From JABMQW01 sp964439935 (lineage in GTDB: Bacteria; Fidelibacterota; Marinisomatia; Marinisomatales; TCS56): a stretch of 64,000 nucleotides of DNA. The translations under genes and the position numbers were made by a program. Positions within the stretch are counted from its first letter, which is position 1. Each line of letters opens with the position of its first letter. The DNA lies in contig CAYTPW010000002.1 in NCBI GenBank assembly GCA_964439935.1, forward strand, positions 62,001-126,000. Direction: 5' to 3'. Shown here piece by piece: positions 9,460-16,599 of this stretch. Under the pieces are notes generated by a model. The model was given only the letters and a program-made list of their open reading frames with translations, did not search any database and had not been told where the DNA came from.

Positions 9460-9882
9460 CTACAAATTGAATAGATGATGGGGGTAACCGCCTTCCCAGG
9501 TCAGTTCGACACTGACACCATCATCTTCAACATGCAGATCATAGTAGCGGTCTTTGCCATCGATACCACCCTGGAAACCGCGGGCGGGCTTACCCGGGTT
9601 GGCTTCGATTTGAAAGCTGCCGCTGAATACGATTGTTGAATCACCTTCCAAATCGTATAGAGTGCATAGATAGGTGAATGTTCCGGTATCGATTGGTTCA
9701 TAACCCTCATCCCAGATTAATTCATCATACTGGGGAACATCGGTTGTAAAACTCTGGATTTCAGTATCAAAGGTCCAGTCATTCCAGTACATGAAAGTCT
9801 GCCCGGCCGCTCCATCCTTAGCGCAACCGGTCAATAAAAGACTTGAAATAAAGAGCATTTTAATTGCTATTGCTCCGGGCAT
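9460..9882 (-). CDS. small hypothetical lipoprotein
   Basis: This is a 140-residue protein of unknown function with a lipoprotein signal (IKMLFISSLLLTGC, lipobox LLTGC), so it should be anchored to a membrane. An AGGAT-like ribosome site lies upstream of the ATG at 9882. A second ATG at 9857 would also give a signal peptide. The mature part is acidic, rich in aromatic residues and probably beta-structured (FTYLCTLYDLEGDSTIVFSG). It does not resemble the other lipoproteins of the locus. It lies between the TPR gene and the kinase on the same strand, and the kinase-relic copy of the module lacks it. Confidence 0.75.
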   Translation of the reverse strand: MPGAIAIKMLFISSLLLTGCAKDGAAGQTFMYWNDWTFDTEIQSFTTDVPQYDELIWDEGYEPIDTGTFTYLCTLYDLEGDSTIVFSGSFQIEANPGKPARGFQGGIDGKDRYYDLHVEDDGVSVELTWEGGYPHHLFNL

Positions 9883-10008
9883 ACAATCTATCCTATTATT
9901 GAATCAACTGAAAATATTCCTGACGAAATATATTTTGCCGCCGTTATGAAAGTATATATTTTTTGTTAAAAGCTGCAGAGCAGGCGGAGGAAGCGGAATC
10001 GCTTAATT

Positions 10009-11244
10009 TTAGGATTCGATTGCCTGCAGGGCAAGACTAACTCGGGTATCCGATTCAATTTGCTTGAAACACTCGATAGCATCGCCAACAAATTTCTTGG
10101 CATTGGTTTTATCATTCAGTTTCTGGTAGAGCAGGGCCATTTCCAGGAGGGTTTGTCCCAGGTTGAGGTAGTTGTTATAATCCTCGTTGATTTTCCGGGC
10201 GTTTTCGAAAAAGGACAGGGCGGCCTCATAATTAGCCCGCTGACGGTTGATAATACCAAAGGTTTTGTAGGCATCGGCCATACTGACCCGGTCACCCATT
10301 TCGGCAAAGGTATGGAAGGCGGTGGTGGCCAGGGCGGTAGCACTGTCCAGATCGCCCTGTTCGCATTTGATACCCGATTCCTCCAGGTACGAAAGACTCT
10401 TCAAATACAGGTTATGTGTTTTATCAGAATAATCGAGGCTTTTCTCCAGGCAATTTTGGGCTTCGGAATAATCTTTCTGCCCGGTGTGAATGATCGAAAA
10501 ATTATGAAAGATCCGCGCCCGTAAATCGTCGTTGGGTCTTTCACCCAGGATTTCCAGGGCTTGTTCGAAGGCCGTGCGGGCCAGCTCCCAGTTTCCATGA
10601 ATAATATGAGAATTGCCCAAGTTGATTTGAATTTTAATGATTAAGTCAGAATAGGAATTTTCTTCGGCTGTTTTCAGTGCGGCATTGAATAATTTGACCC
10701 CTTTGGAAACCTGCCCGGTGGATACCATCACAATTCCCAGGGCACTCTGCATGGTACAGATACCTTCACTGTCTTCCAGGTCCTGATAGATTTCCAAACT
10801 GGTATCATAGGCTTTGATGGCCTGCTGGAATTCACTTTTATAGAACGCAGCCCGGCCCAGCAGGTGGTGGGATTTGGCCGCCAGTTTAGGTCCTCCGGTC
10901 GTGGCATATTTGCGGATAAGCAGTTGGAGAAGACTTTGAGTCTTCTCCAACTGTCCAAAACGAAGTGCGAGCTCTGCTACATCATAGATAAAATCCGCGT
11001 AATCTTCAGTCTCCATGTAGCGGGCGGCGTGGAGGGTGATCATATCGAAATCAATCTCTCGAAGGACCTGCTCTGTCTCGGATGTGTTCAGCTGATCGAC
11101 GGGTGTCTTACCCCAGACGTCATTCAGCAGGCGTTCCCGTTCGGCCAGCAGTCCCTGCATGTAATCCGCAAATTCCTGGCCACAGCGCTGCACGGCCAGC
11201 GCTGATATTTGCTCGATCAGAATCCGGAGATTCTTGTTAAACAT
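10009..11244 (-). CDS. TPR repeat protein (40-residue repeats)
   Basis: The protein (411 aa) has no signal peptide or membrane segment and is predicted cytoplasmic. After an N-terminal helical region (~1-85) there are about seven TPR-like units on a ~40-residue period (roughly 125-158, 165-198, 205-238, 245-278, 285-318, 325-358, 365-398), with typical A/G/Y positions such as NLGNSHIIHGNWELARTAFE. A 40-residue spacing is seen in Rap-, MalT- and kinesin-light-chain-like TPRs. The gene is followed on the same strand by a lipoprotein, a PAS kinase and a peptide importer, and preceded 46 bp away by a lipoprotein. It is a close tandem paralogue of 13235-14476. The likely role is binding a peptide or kinase partner. 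That role is inferred. Confidence 0.85.
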   Translation of the reverse strand: MFNKNLRILIEQISALAVQRCGQEFADYMQGLLAERERLLNDVWGKTPVDQLNTSETEQVLREIDFDMITLHAARYMETEDYADFIYDVAELALRFGQLEKTQSLLQLLIRKYATTGGPKLAAKSHHLLGRAAFYKSEFQQAIKAYDTSLEIYQDLEDSEGICTMQSALGIVMVSTGQVSKGVKLFNAALKTAEENSYSDLIIKIQINLGNSHIIHGNWELARTAFEQALEILGERPNDDLRARIFHNFSIIHTGQKDYSEAQNCLEKSLDYSDKTHNLYLKSLSYLEESGIKCEQGDLDSATALATTAFHTFAEMGDRVSMADAYKTFGIINRQRANYEAALSFFENARKINEDYNNYLNLGQTLLEMALLYQKLNDKTNAKKFVGDAIECFKQIESDTRVSLALQAIES

Positions 11245-11290
11245 TCGATTATCGACTGATGATCTTCTGTTTCCGGCTGTTTAAGTTTAT

Positions 11291-11896
11291 TTAATCGACA
11301 CCTGGAGGTGCTTCGCCCCAGGCAAAGATGGTGAAATGATCGACCCTGATCTTAAGTGTCTGTTTATTATAATTCACCTGGACATTATCGATCACGTACC
11401 AGGTGGTGCCCCCATTGTCACTCCAGTAAACGGTTGGATCGAAATCAGCGATCTCATCGTCATCCAGATCCAGCCAGGCCCAGGACAGTTCGATTTTAAT
11501 GTCTTTATCGAATTGCATGCTTGGCAGGAATTCAACCTGGGCGCCGCATTGTTCGTCATTCTCCACGCATGTGACATCTACTGAAACATAGGTATCTGCT
11601 GGCAGGGCATTCTTTTGAATTTTTACTTTATTATCAAAAGTGAGCCAGCCCCCGACTTTACCGCCTTTATTGCGTTTGACATTTTTACCCTCGAAACCCC
11701 GGGCCAGAGACAGGCCCTTCATCGCTTCGATGACACCCGGCTGCCAGGAAATCCAGTTGATTTCATCGGTGGTATAGCTGATCCGGTCCGGTGTGGCTTC
11801 ATTCGACAGAGGATTGTCGCTGCAGGAAAACAGGAACAGCAATAGTACCGGAATCAATAGCACTAACGGTAAGACAATTAATTTATTAACCTTCAT
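11291..11896 (-). CDS. lipoprotein with ZU5-like beta domain
   Basis: This 201-residue lipoprotein belongs to a three-member paralogous family in this window (with 11917-12492 and 14527-15123). The signal peptide ends in a lipobox before CSDNPLS. After a conserved SYTTDEINWISWQP segment comes a beta-rich domain with the order GGxLxxxNxVxIxxxALpxxTxVSV, then VEFLPSMQF, then VYWSDNGGTTWYVID, and a VDHFTIFAWGE end. The GG...NAL pattern resembles ZU5 domains. The resemblance is by eye only. It lies 20 bp after its paralogue and 46 bp before the TPR gene. Confidence 0.8.
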   Translation of the reverse strand: MKVNKLIVLPLVLLIPVLLLFLFSCSDNPLSNEATPDRISYTTDEINWISWQPGVIEAMKGLSLARGFEGKNVKRNKGGKVGGWLTFDNKVKIQKNALPADTYVSVDVTCVENDEQCGAQVEFLPSMQFDKDIKIELSWAWLDLDDDEIADFDPTVYWSDNGGTTWYVIDNVQVNYNKQTLKIRVDHFTIFAWGEAPPGVD

Positions 11897-11916
11897 TATT
11901 TTCTCCCTTTTAATTT

Positions 11917-12492
11917 TTATTCGCCCCAGGCAAATATTGTGAAATGATCCGTTTCAAAAGTAGCAATTTCCAGATTAGGGTAAAAGGTAATTTCATCAAT
12001 CATGTTCCAGCTATTACCATTATCATTGCTCCAGTAAACAGCAAGATCTTCGTGATCGCCAGCGTAATCTAAATATTCATAAGAGAGTGATATGGTTACT
12101 GGACGTCGGAACTGCATATTGGGCAAGAATTCCACACCTCCGGCTGTTTGAACATGACACCACCATGAATGCAAAACTTCGACTGACACAAAGGTATTAC
12201 GTGTCAGTGCACGAGGTGGGATGGTGACCAGATTATAAAAGGTGTTCCAACCCCCGACGGTGCCCCCGTAGTAAGCCCAAATCCATCGGCCAACATATAC
12301 GCGGTTAAGAGAATTCTTTTTCTCCAGATATTCCGGTTTCCAGGGTATCCAGTTGATTTCATCCGATGTGAAACTGGTCTGACCAAATTCCATGTCGGTT
12401 GAGATGGGATTATCGCTACAGGATGTAACGAATAAAATTATAACAGTTATTAATAGGATGACTCGCGCAAAATTGGTTACAGTTCGCTTCAT
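11917..12492 (-). CDS. lipoprotein, paralogue of 11291-11896 and 14527-15123
   Basis: The protein has 191 residues. The signal runs MKRTVTNFARVILLITVIIL, and the lipobox cysteine precedes SDNPIS. The mature part repeats the family landmarks SFTSDEINWIPWKPEYLEKK, GGTVGGWNTFYNLVTIPPRA, VEFLPNMQF, VYWSNDNGNSWNMID and TDHFTIFAWGE. It is most similar to 14527-15123, with which it shares the EYLEKKNSLNRV segment, so it looks like the counterpart of that gene in a duplicated lipoprotein-TPR-kinase unit. Function is unknown. Surface or periplasmic location is inferred from the lipobox. Confidence 0.8.
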   Translation of the reverse strand: MKRTVTNFARVILLITVIILFVTSCSDNPISTDMEFGQTSFTSDEINWIPWKPEYLEKKNSLNRVYVGRWIWAYYGGTVGGWNTFYNLVTIPPRALTRNTFVSVEVLHSWWCHVQTAGGVEFLPNMQFRRPVTISLSYEYLDYAGDHEDLAVYWSNDNGNSWNMIDEITFYPNLEIATFETDHFTIFAWGE

Positions 12493-12790
12493 GGTTGGAT
12501 CCCTACTTGTATTAGATTAAAATTCCAAATCAATTGTTCAATGACAAGAACCATGCCACACGCGCGAGTTTAGGCAGCCGAACCACTAAATAGGTATGCC
12601 ATAGATCACATTTTTGCTTTGGTTGTAAATCGGATATGGATAGAAATGGTCTGCGGGTTGGTAAATATTATTGTTTTTTATGGTTTTCTTATGCACTTTC
12701 ACTTATGTCAGCAGATTTCAGGGCGGTTATAATTATTTGATTAATTGCTAAAATATTTTAAACCCGGATTCCAGTGCAATATTATAGTTG
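12493..12790. other. upstream region of lipoprotein gene, duplicated promoter-like DNA
   Basis: No gene is seen. Bases 12660-12681 (GGTAAATATTATTG then a T-run) recur almost identically at 15259-15280 upstream of the paralogous lipoprotein at 14527-15123. In both places the element sits ~135-170 bp before the start codon and ~130 bp from a cluster of 14-bp direct repeats. This probably marks the promoter carried along in the duplication. Confidence 0.45.
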
Positions 12791-12836
12791 GGTGATATCG
12801 ACCAAAACGGTGCACATCAACCGGTGTATATCAACC
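12791..12836. repeat. three tandem ~14-bp direct repeats
   Basis: The copies are GGTGATATCGACC (12791-12803), GGTGCACATCAACC (12809-12822) and GGTGTATATCAACC (12823-12836), the last two abutting. Similar units occur at 15387-15433, about 300 bp upstream of the paralogous lipoprotein. Conserved direct repeats upstream of two copies of one module suggest binding sites for a shared regulator. That reading is inferred. Confidence 0.6.
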
Positions 12837-12911
12837 AAATGAAGGGTCTTTTACACCACTTTTAATGGATATTAATGGCGATAATGAATGATTCGGGAAG
12901 GTAAAGATCCA

Positions 12912-13113
12912 TCCGCCAGGCCAGGCTTCTCATAGCGGTTTACACAGCCACAACCCAGAATTATATCAGCTGAACGATTGCTACGGATTATCTGGAAGTT
13001 TTTGATACAGAGAGCAATAAAATCGTTAATATTATCTATAATACGGTCGTGGCTATTGGGATCAGCGGGGTTGTATAGTATGGCGGTACTAATTTTTTAC
13101 GGGCGGAGTTCAT
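12912..13113 (-). pseudogene. relic of PAS histidine kinase 5' end
   Basis: Reading the - strand from the ATG at 13113, the first codons match the kinase at 7785-9290 (MNS). After indels shift the frame, the sequence continues as YNPADPN-HDRIIDNINDF, then QIIRSNRSADIILG, then RYEKPGLA. These match YNPIETKYPHRIIDNITDF, QIIRSNRSADVILG and CYEKFRGLAEP. The frame from the ATG stops after ~25 codons. Everything after the first third of the PAS domain is missing, and the cysteine cluster is disrupted. Its place, 121 bp downstream of the TPR gene at 13235-14476, is where a functional module has its kinase. Weaker similarity may extend left to ~12870. Confidence 0.85.
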
Positions 13114-13234
13114 TTGCCACTAATCCGGACATGGGATTGTATTAGTCTGCGTTCCGGTTTATCGAAGCTGACCTGTCCGGACGTTTTGAAATCCGTGGGG
13201 CAGAGCAATGAAGCGGTGGAGAAAATTAATTTGC

Positions 13235-14476
13235 TTAGATTTTGGAATCAATTGACTGAAGTGCGAGACTGACCCGGGTATCAGACTCAATATGCTTAAA
13301 ACATTCGATAGCATCGCCGACAAACTTCCTTGCATTGACTTTGTCATTCAGTTTCTGGTAAAGCAGGGCCATTTCCAGGAGGGTCTGTCCCAGGTTGAGA
13401 TAGTTGTTATAGTCCTCGTTGATCTTCCGGCTGTTTTCGAAAAATGAGAGCGCGGCTTCATAATTGGCCCGCTGGCGATTGATGATACCAAATGTTTTGT
13501 AGGCGTCGGCCATACTGACCCGGTCACCCATTTCAGCAAAGGTATGGAAGGCGGTGGTGGCCAGGGCGGTAGCACTGTCCAGGTCCCCCTGTTCGCACCT
13601 GATTCCTGACTCCTCCAGGTAGGAGAGGCTTTTCAAATACAGGTTCTTGGTCTTATCAGAATAATCAAGGCTCTTTTCGATGAAATCATGGGCTTCGTCA
13701 AACTCTTTCTGTCCGGTATGAATGATCGATATGTTATGGAATATCCGGGCTCGCAATTCGTCATTGGGGCTTTCTCCCAGTACATCCAGAGCAGTTTCGA
13801 AGGCGTTGCGGGCCAGTTCCCAGTCACCATGAATTATGTGGGAATTACCAAGGTTGATTTGGATTTTTATAAGCAAATCGGTATAAGTGTTTGCTTGGGC
13901 TAATTTCAGCGCTGCTGTGAACAATTTAATCCCGCGGGCGACCTGCCCGGTTGATACCAGCACAATCCCCAGGGCATTCTGCATGGTGCAGATACCCTCG
14001 CTGTCGTTAATATCCTGATAGATTTCCAAACTGGTTTCATAGGCATTGGCAGCCTGCTGGAACTCACTCTTATAGAACGCAGCCCGGCCCAGCAAGTGGT
14101 TGGACTTAGCTGCCAGTTTTTGCCCCTTTGTTGCCACATATTTGCGAATAAGCAGCTGGAGAAGGCTCTGAGCCTTCTCCAGTTGCCCGAAACGAAGCGA
14201 GAGTTCAGCCACATCATATATAAAATCCGCGTAATCTTCAGTCTCCATGTAGCGGGCGGCATGGAGGGTGATCATGTCGAAATCAATTTCCCGGAGTACC
14301 TGATCCGTCTCGGACGAATCCAGTGGCGTGGCCGAGGGCCTGGCCCAGACGTCGTTCAACAGGCGCTCCCGTTCGGCCATCAAACCGTGCATATACTCCG
14401 CGAATTCCTGACCACAGCGTTGCACGGCCAGCTCTGATATCTGTTCGATCAGGATCCGGAGATTTTTGTTAAACAT
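13235..14476 (-). CDS. TPR repeat protein, tandem paralogue
   Basis: The protein (413 aa) is highly similar to 10009-11244 from the first residues (MFNKNLRILIEQIS) to the end, with the same ~40-residue TPR period and no membrane segment. Similarity is also high at DNA level, including ~29 bp immediately upstream of both start codons. That indicates a recent duplication or continuing gene conversion. The main differences are at residues ~45-60 and in a few helices (for example ALKLAQANTYTDL against ALKTAEENSYSDL). Its downstream kinase has decayed, so it may now act with the surviving kinases or be redundant. Confidence 0.85.
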   Translation of the reverse strand: MFNKNLRILIEQISELAVQRCGQEFAEYMHGLMAERERLLNDVWARPSATPLDSSETDQVLREIDFDMITLHAARYMETEDYADFIYDVAELSLRFGQLEKAQSLLQLLIRKYVATKGQKLAAKSNHLLGRAAFYKSEFQQAANAYETSLEIYQDINDSEGICTMQNALGIVLVSTGQVARGIKLFTAALKLAQANTYTDLLIKIQINLGNSHIIHGDWELARNAFETALDVLGESPNDELRARIFHNISIIHTGQKEFDEAHDFIEKSLDYSDKTKNLYLKSLSYLEESGIRCEQGDLDSATALATTAFHTFAEMGDRVSMADAYKTFGIINRQRANYEAALSFFENSRKINEDYNNYLNLGQTLLEMALLYQKLNDKVNARKFVGDAIECFKHIESDTRVSLALQSIDSKI

Positions 14477-14526
14477 TCGATTATCGACTGATGATCTTCT
14501 GTTCTGACTGTTTAATTCTTAAGTAA

Positions 14527-15123
14527 CTATTTGTCTCCAGGTGGTTCTTCACCCCAGGCAAAGACCGTAAAATGATTGACATCAAAGGTGGCTGTTTCCA
14601 GTACTGTGTCGTAAAGTACTTCATCAACTATGTACCAACTGGCTCCGCCGTCGTTGCTCCAGTATACTATCAGGTCAGCCGTATCACCTGTATAATCCAG
14701 GTACGCATAGGACATGGTTACGGTGATAAATGACTCAAACTGCATACTGGGTAAAAACTCTATTCCTCCGGCATATTGTCCGAAAATTTCATCGGTGAAA
14801 ATTACCTCAAGTGAAAAATAAGTATCTTCCAAAACAGCTCCGCCTGGGAACAATGCCTGATTATTGTAGGTGATCTCTCCTCCGAGAGCACCGCCAGTGG
14901 CAGCTGATATCCATTCGCCCACGAATACGCGGTTAAGAGAGTTCTTTTTTTCCAGATATTCAGGCTTCCAGGGAATCCAGTTGATCTCCTCGCTGCTATA
15001 GCTAGCCACAACCGGTTCGTTTGCTTCATTCGAAAGAGGGTTATCGCTACAGGATATGACTAGTAGCAGTGTTATAGGTATCAATAAACAGATTCGTGTA
15101 GTGTTAGTTATTGTACGCCTCAT
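14527..15123 (-). CDS. lipoprotein, paralogue of 11917-12492
   Basis: This 198-residue lipoprotein has a lipobox before CSDNPLSNEA. Family landmarks are SYSSEEINWIPWKPEYLEKK, GGALGGEITYNNQALFPGGA, IEFLPSMQF, VYWSNDGGASWYIVDE and VNHFTVFAWGEEPPG. It lies 50 bp upstream of the TPR gene at 13235-14476 on the same strand, as 11291-11896 lies upstream of the other TPR gene. Function is unknown. The conserved end (FAWGE) and the YWS..GG.SW motif suggest a compact beta-sandwich exposed outside the cytoplasm. Confidence 0.8.
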   Translation of the reverse strand: MRRTITNTTRICLLIPITLLLVISCSDNPLSNEANEPVVASYSSEEINWIPWKPEYLEKKNSLNRVFVGEWISAATGGALGGEITYNNQALFPGGAVLEDTYFSLEVIFTDEIFGQYAGGIEFLPSMQFESFITVTMSYAYLDYTGDTADLIVYWSNDGGASWYIVDEVLYDTVLETATFDVNHFTVFAWGEEPPGDK

Positions 15124-15647
15124 TTATGGTTCCTCGCTTTGTTAGAGTAAAATTCCAAATCAGAAGTTGTAGGACAAGAATCATGCCGCGCGTTTGTGTT
15201 CCGGTGACATTACTGATTTGGTTGTCAATCCGTATCGAATAATAAAAGTACGGATACTGGTAAATATTATTGTTTTTTATTGTTTTTATATATTTTCACT
15301 TGTTCAGTAAAAGAATATAAGGCCGGTAAAGAATTTCGGTCCGCCGCTAAAAAACTGTGGATGGCACGAATCAGGAAAACACAAATGGTTGACATCAACC
15401 GGCTGAGCGCATAACAACCGGTGCATATCAACCACTGCGCTGAACTTTATTATTAAACCACAGATTACAGGGATTGAAAAAAGAACTACTATTTGGATTT
15501 TTAATGACTATCAGTGGTGAGTCGTTTTAAAATACGTATCTGCGCCCTCTGCGACTCTGTCGCTAAAAAGTGAAGGGTAATCAGGAATAAGTTATTTGTT
15601 ATGGGTGTAATCTGCCTGTCACCCATAGTCATAGCGCAGGCTGGTGG
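15124..15647. other. intergenic region with duplicated promoter DNA and a hairpin
   Basis: No gene is supported. It contains the copy of the conserved upstream element (15259-15280), the direct repeats at 15387-15433, and an inverted repeat ATGGGTG/CACCCAT at 15601-15607 and 15620-15626. That hairpin lies 22 bp past the aldo/keto reductase stop and might end the purine transcript, but it lacks a clean T-run on the - strand. Confidence 0.4.
15387..15433. repeat. direct ~14-bp repeats, second cluster
   Basis: GGTTGACATCAACC (15387-15400) and GGTGCATATCAACC (15420-15433) flank a degenerate copy ending ATAACAACC (15411-15419). They match the units at 12791-12836 and sit at a similar distance (~265-310 bp) from the start of the downstream paralogous lipoprotein gene. 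Confidence 0.55.
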
Positions 15648-16580
15648 TTACAGATTAACCAACTCCACCGCCCGGCAATTATCGATGACCTGTTCCGGCA
15701 TTTTTCCACCGGGGATCACGGTCTGGCAGGCCGGGTGCTGCAGGCAGAAGGCCAGGCTTACCTGGGCCTTAGTGAAATCCGGGTGCTCTGCGAAAACCGG
15801 TTCCAGCTTATCCAGTTCCGTGAGATAGCGATCAAGTTTATCCGGCGCTAGATTCATCCGGCGATGATCATTTTCCCCGAAACGGGAAGTGCGGTTGAAT
15901 TTTCCGGTCAGGAGGCCAAACAGCAGTGGTATACGCACAATAACCCCGATGCCATGTTCGAGAGCCTTGGGAAATAAAACTTTTTCCGCCTCCCGCTCCA
16001 GCAGGTTATACCGGACCTGGATACAATCCAGAATAGCATAATGCTCGTCCAGTAAAAAGGCCTGTTCGGTTTCCTTAAATGACTGGATGCTGAGTCCAGC
16101 GTGCTTGATCTTTCCAGTTTGCTTCAGAATTTCCAGCGCCTCCCAGGGCTCGTCGCGGGTCAATTTATCAAGGTCGGGGCTGTGGAGTTGCAGTATGTCC
16201 AGGCAATCCAAATTGAGGCGACGCAGGCTCTGTTCCGCTGCCCAGATCAAATAATCCTTGGTATACGTCTGCCTGATGGGTCCGTATCCGGTATCATCTT
16301 CCTCACCGGCATTATAGAAATCATTACCGGCCTTGGTGGCTATGATCACGTCACCTTTCCCGCGTTCTTTCAACACGGAGGCAATCAATTGCTCCGAATG
16401 GCCAAAACCGTAAACATCAGCTGTATCGATGAAAGTCACTCCTTCATCCAGGGCTGTACGCAAAGCCCGCTTGCTGACCGTATCATCTGTTTTGCCCCAG
16501 TCCCGGCCACCGATGGCCCAGGCACCGAAGCCAACTACTGATATTTTGGGTCCTCTCTCACCGAGCAGGGTATATTTCAT
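15648..16580 (-). CDS. aldo/keto reductase family protein
   Basis: This is an NAD(P)H-dependent oxidoreductase of the AKR superfamily, 310 aa from the chosen start. The ATG at 16580 (MKYTLLGERGPKISVVGFG) has an AGGAAAG site 8 nt upstream and avoids overlap with purH. A longer frame beginning at 16652 would overlap purH. The catalytic tetrad is visible: D and Y in FIDTADVYG, K in IATKAG, H in DILQLHSPD. The RIPLLFGLLTGKF segment matches the subgroup annotated as general stress or L-glyceraldehyde-3-phosphate-type reductases. The substrate is unknown. It is the last gene of the purine operon, 19 bp after purH, with no obvious role in purine synthesis. Confidence 0.88.
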   Translation of the reverse strand: MKYTLLGERGPKISVVGFGAWAIGGRDWGKTDDTVSKRALRTALDEGVTFIDTADVYGFGHSEQLIASVLKERGKGDVIIATKAGNDFYNAGEEDDTGYGPIRQTYTKDYLIWAAEQSLRRLNLDCLDILQLHSPDLDKLTRDEPWEALEILKQTGKIKHAGLSIQSFKETEQAFLLDEHYAILDCIQVRYNLLEREAEKVLFPKALEHGIGVIVRIPLLFGLLTGKFNRTSRFGENDHRRMNLAPDKLDRYLTELDKLEPVFAEHPDFTKAQVSLAFCLQHPACQTVIPGGKMPEQVIDNCRAVELVNL

Positions 16581-16599
16581 TTGTTTGCTTTCCTGTTGG

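Noticed and set aside
13124..13181. Inverted repeat TCCGGACA/TGTCCGGA between TPR gene and kinase relic
   Set aside because: The arms are only 8 bp with a 42-nt spacer and no T-run, too weak to call a terminator or a site.
15535..15560. Phrase resembling repeated 'ctctgcgccctctgcgactctg' DNA, possibly a CRISPR or tandem array
   Set aside because: It is a single short low-complexity stretch with no regularly spaced copies. No CRISPR array exists in the window.
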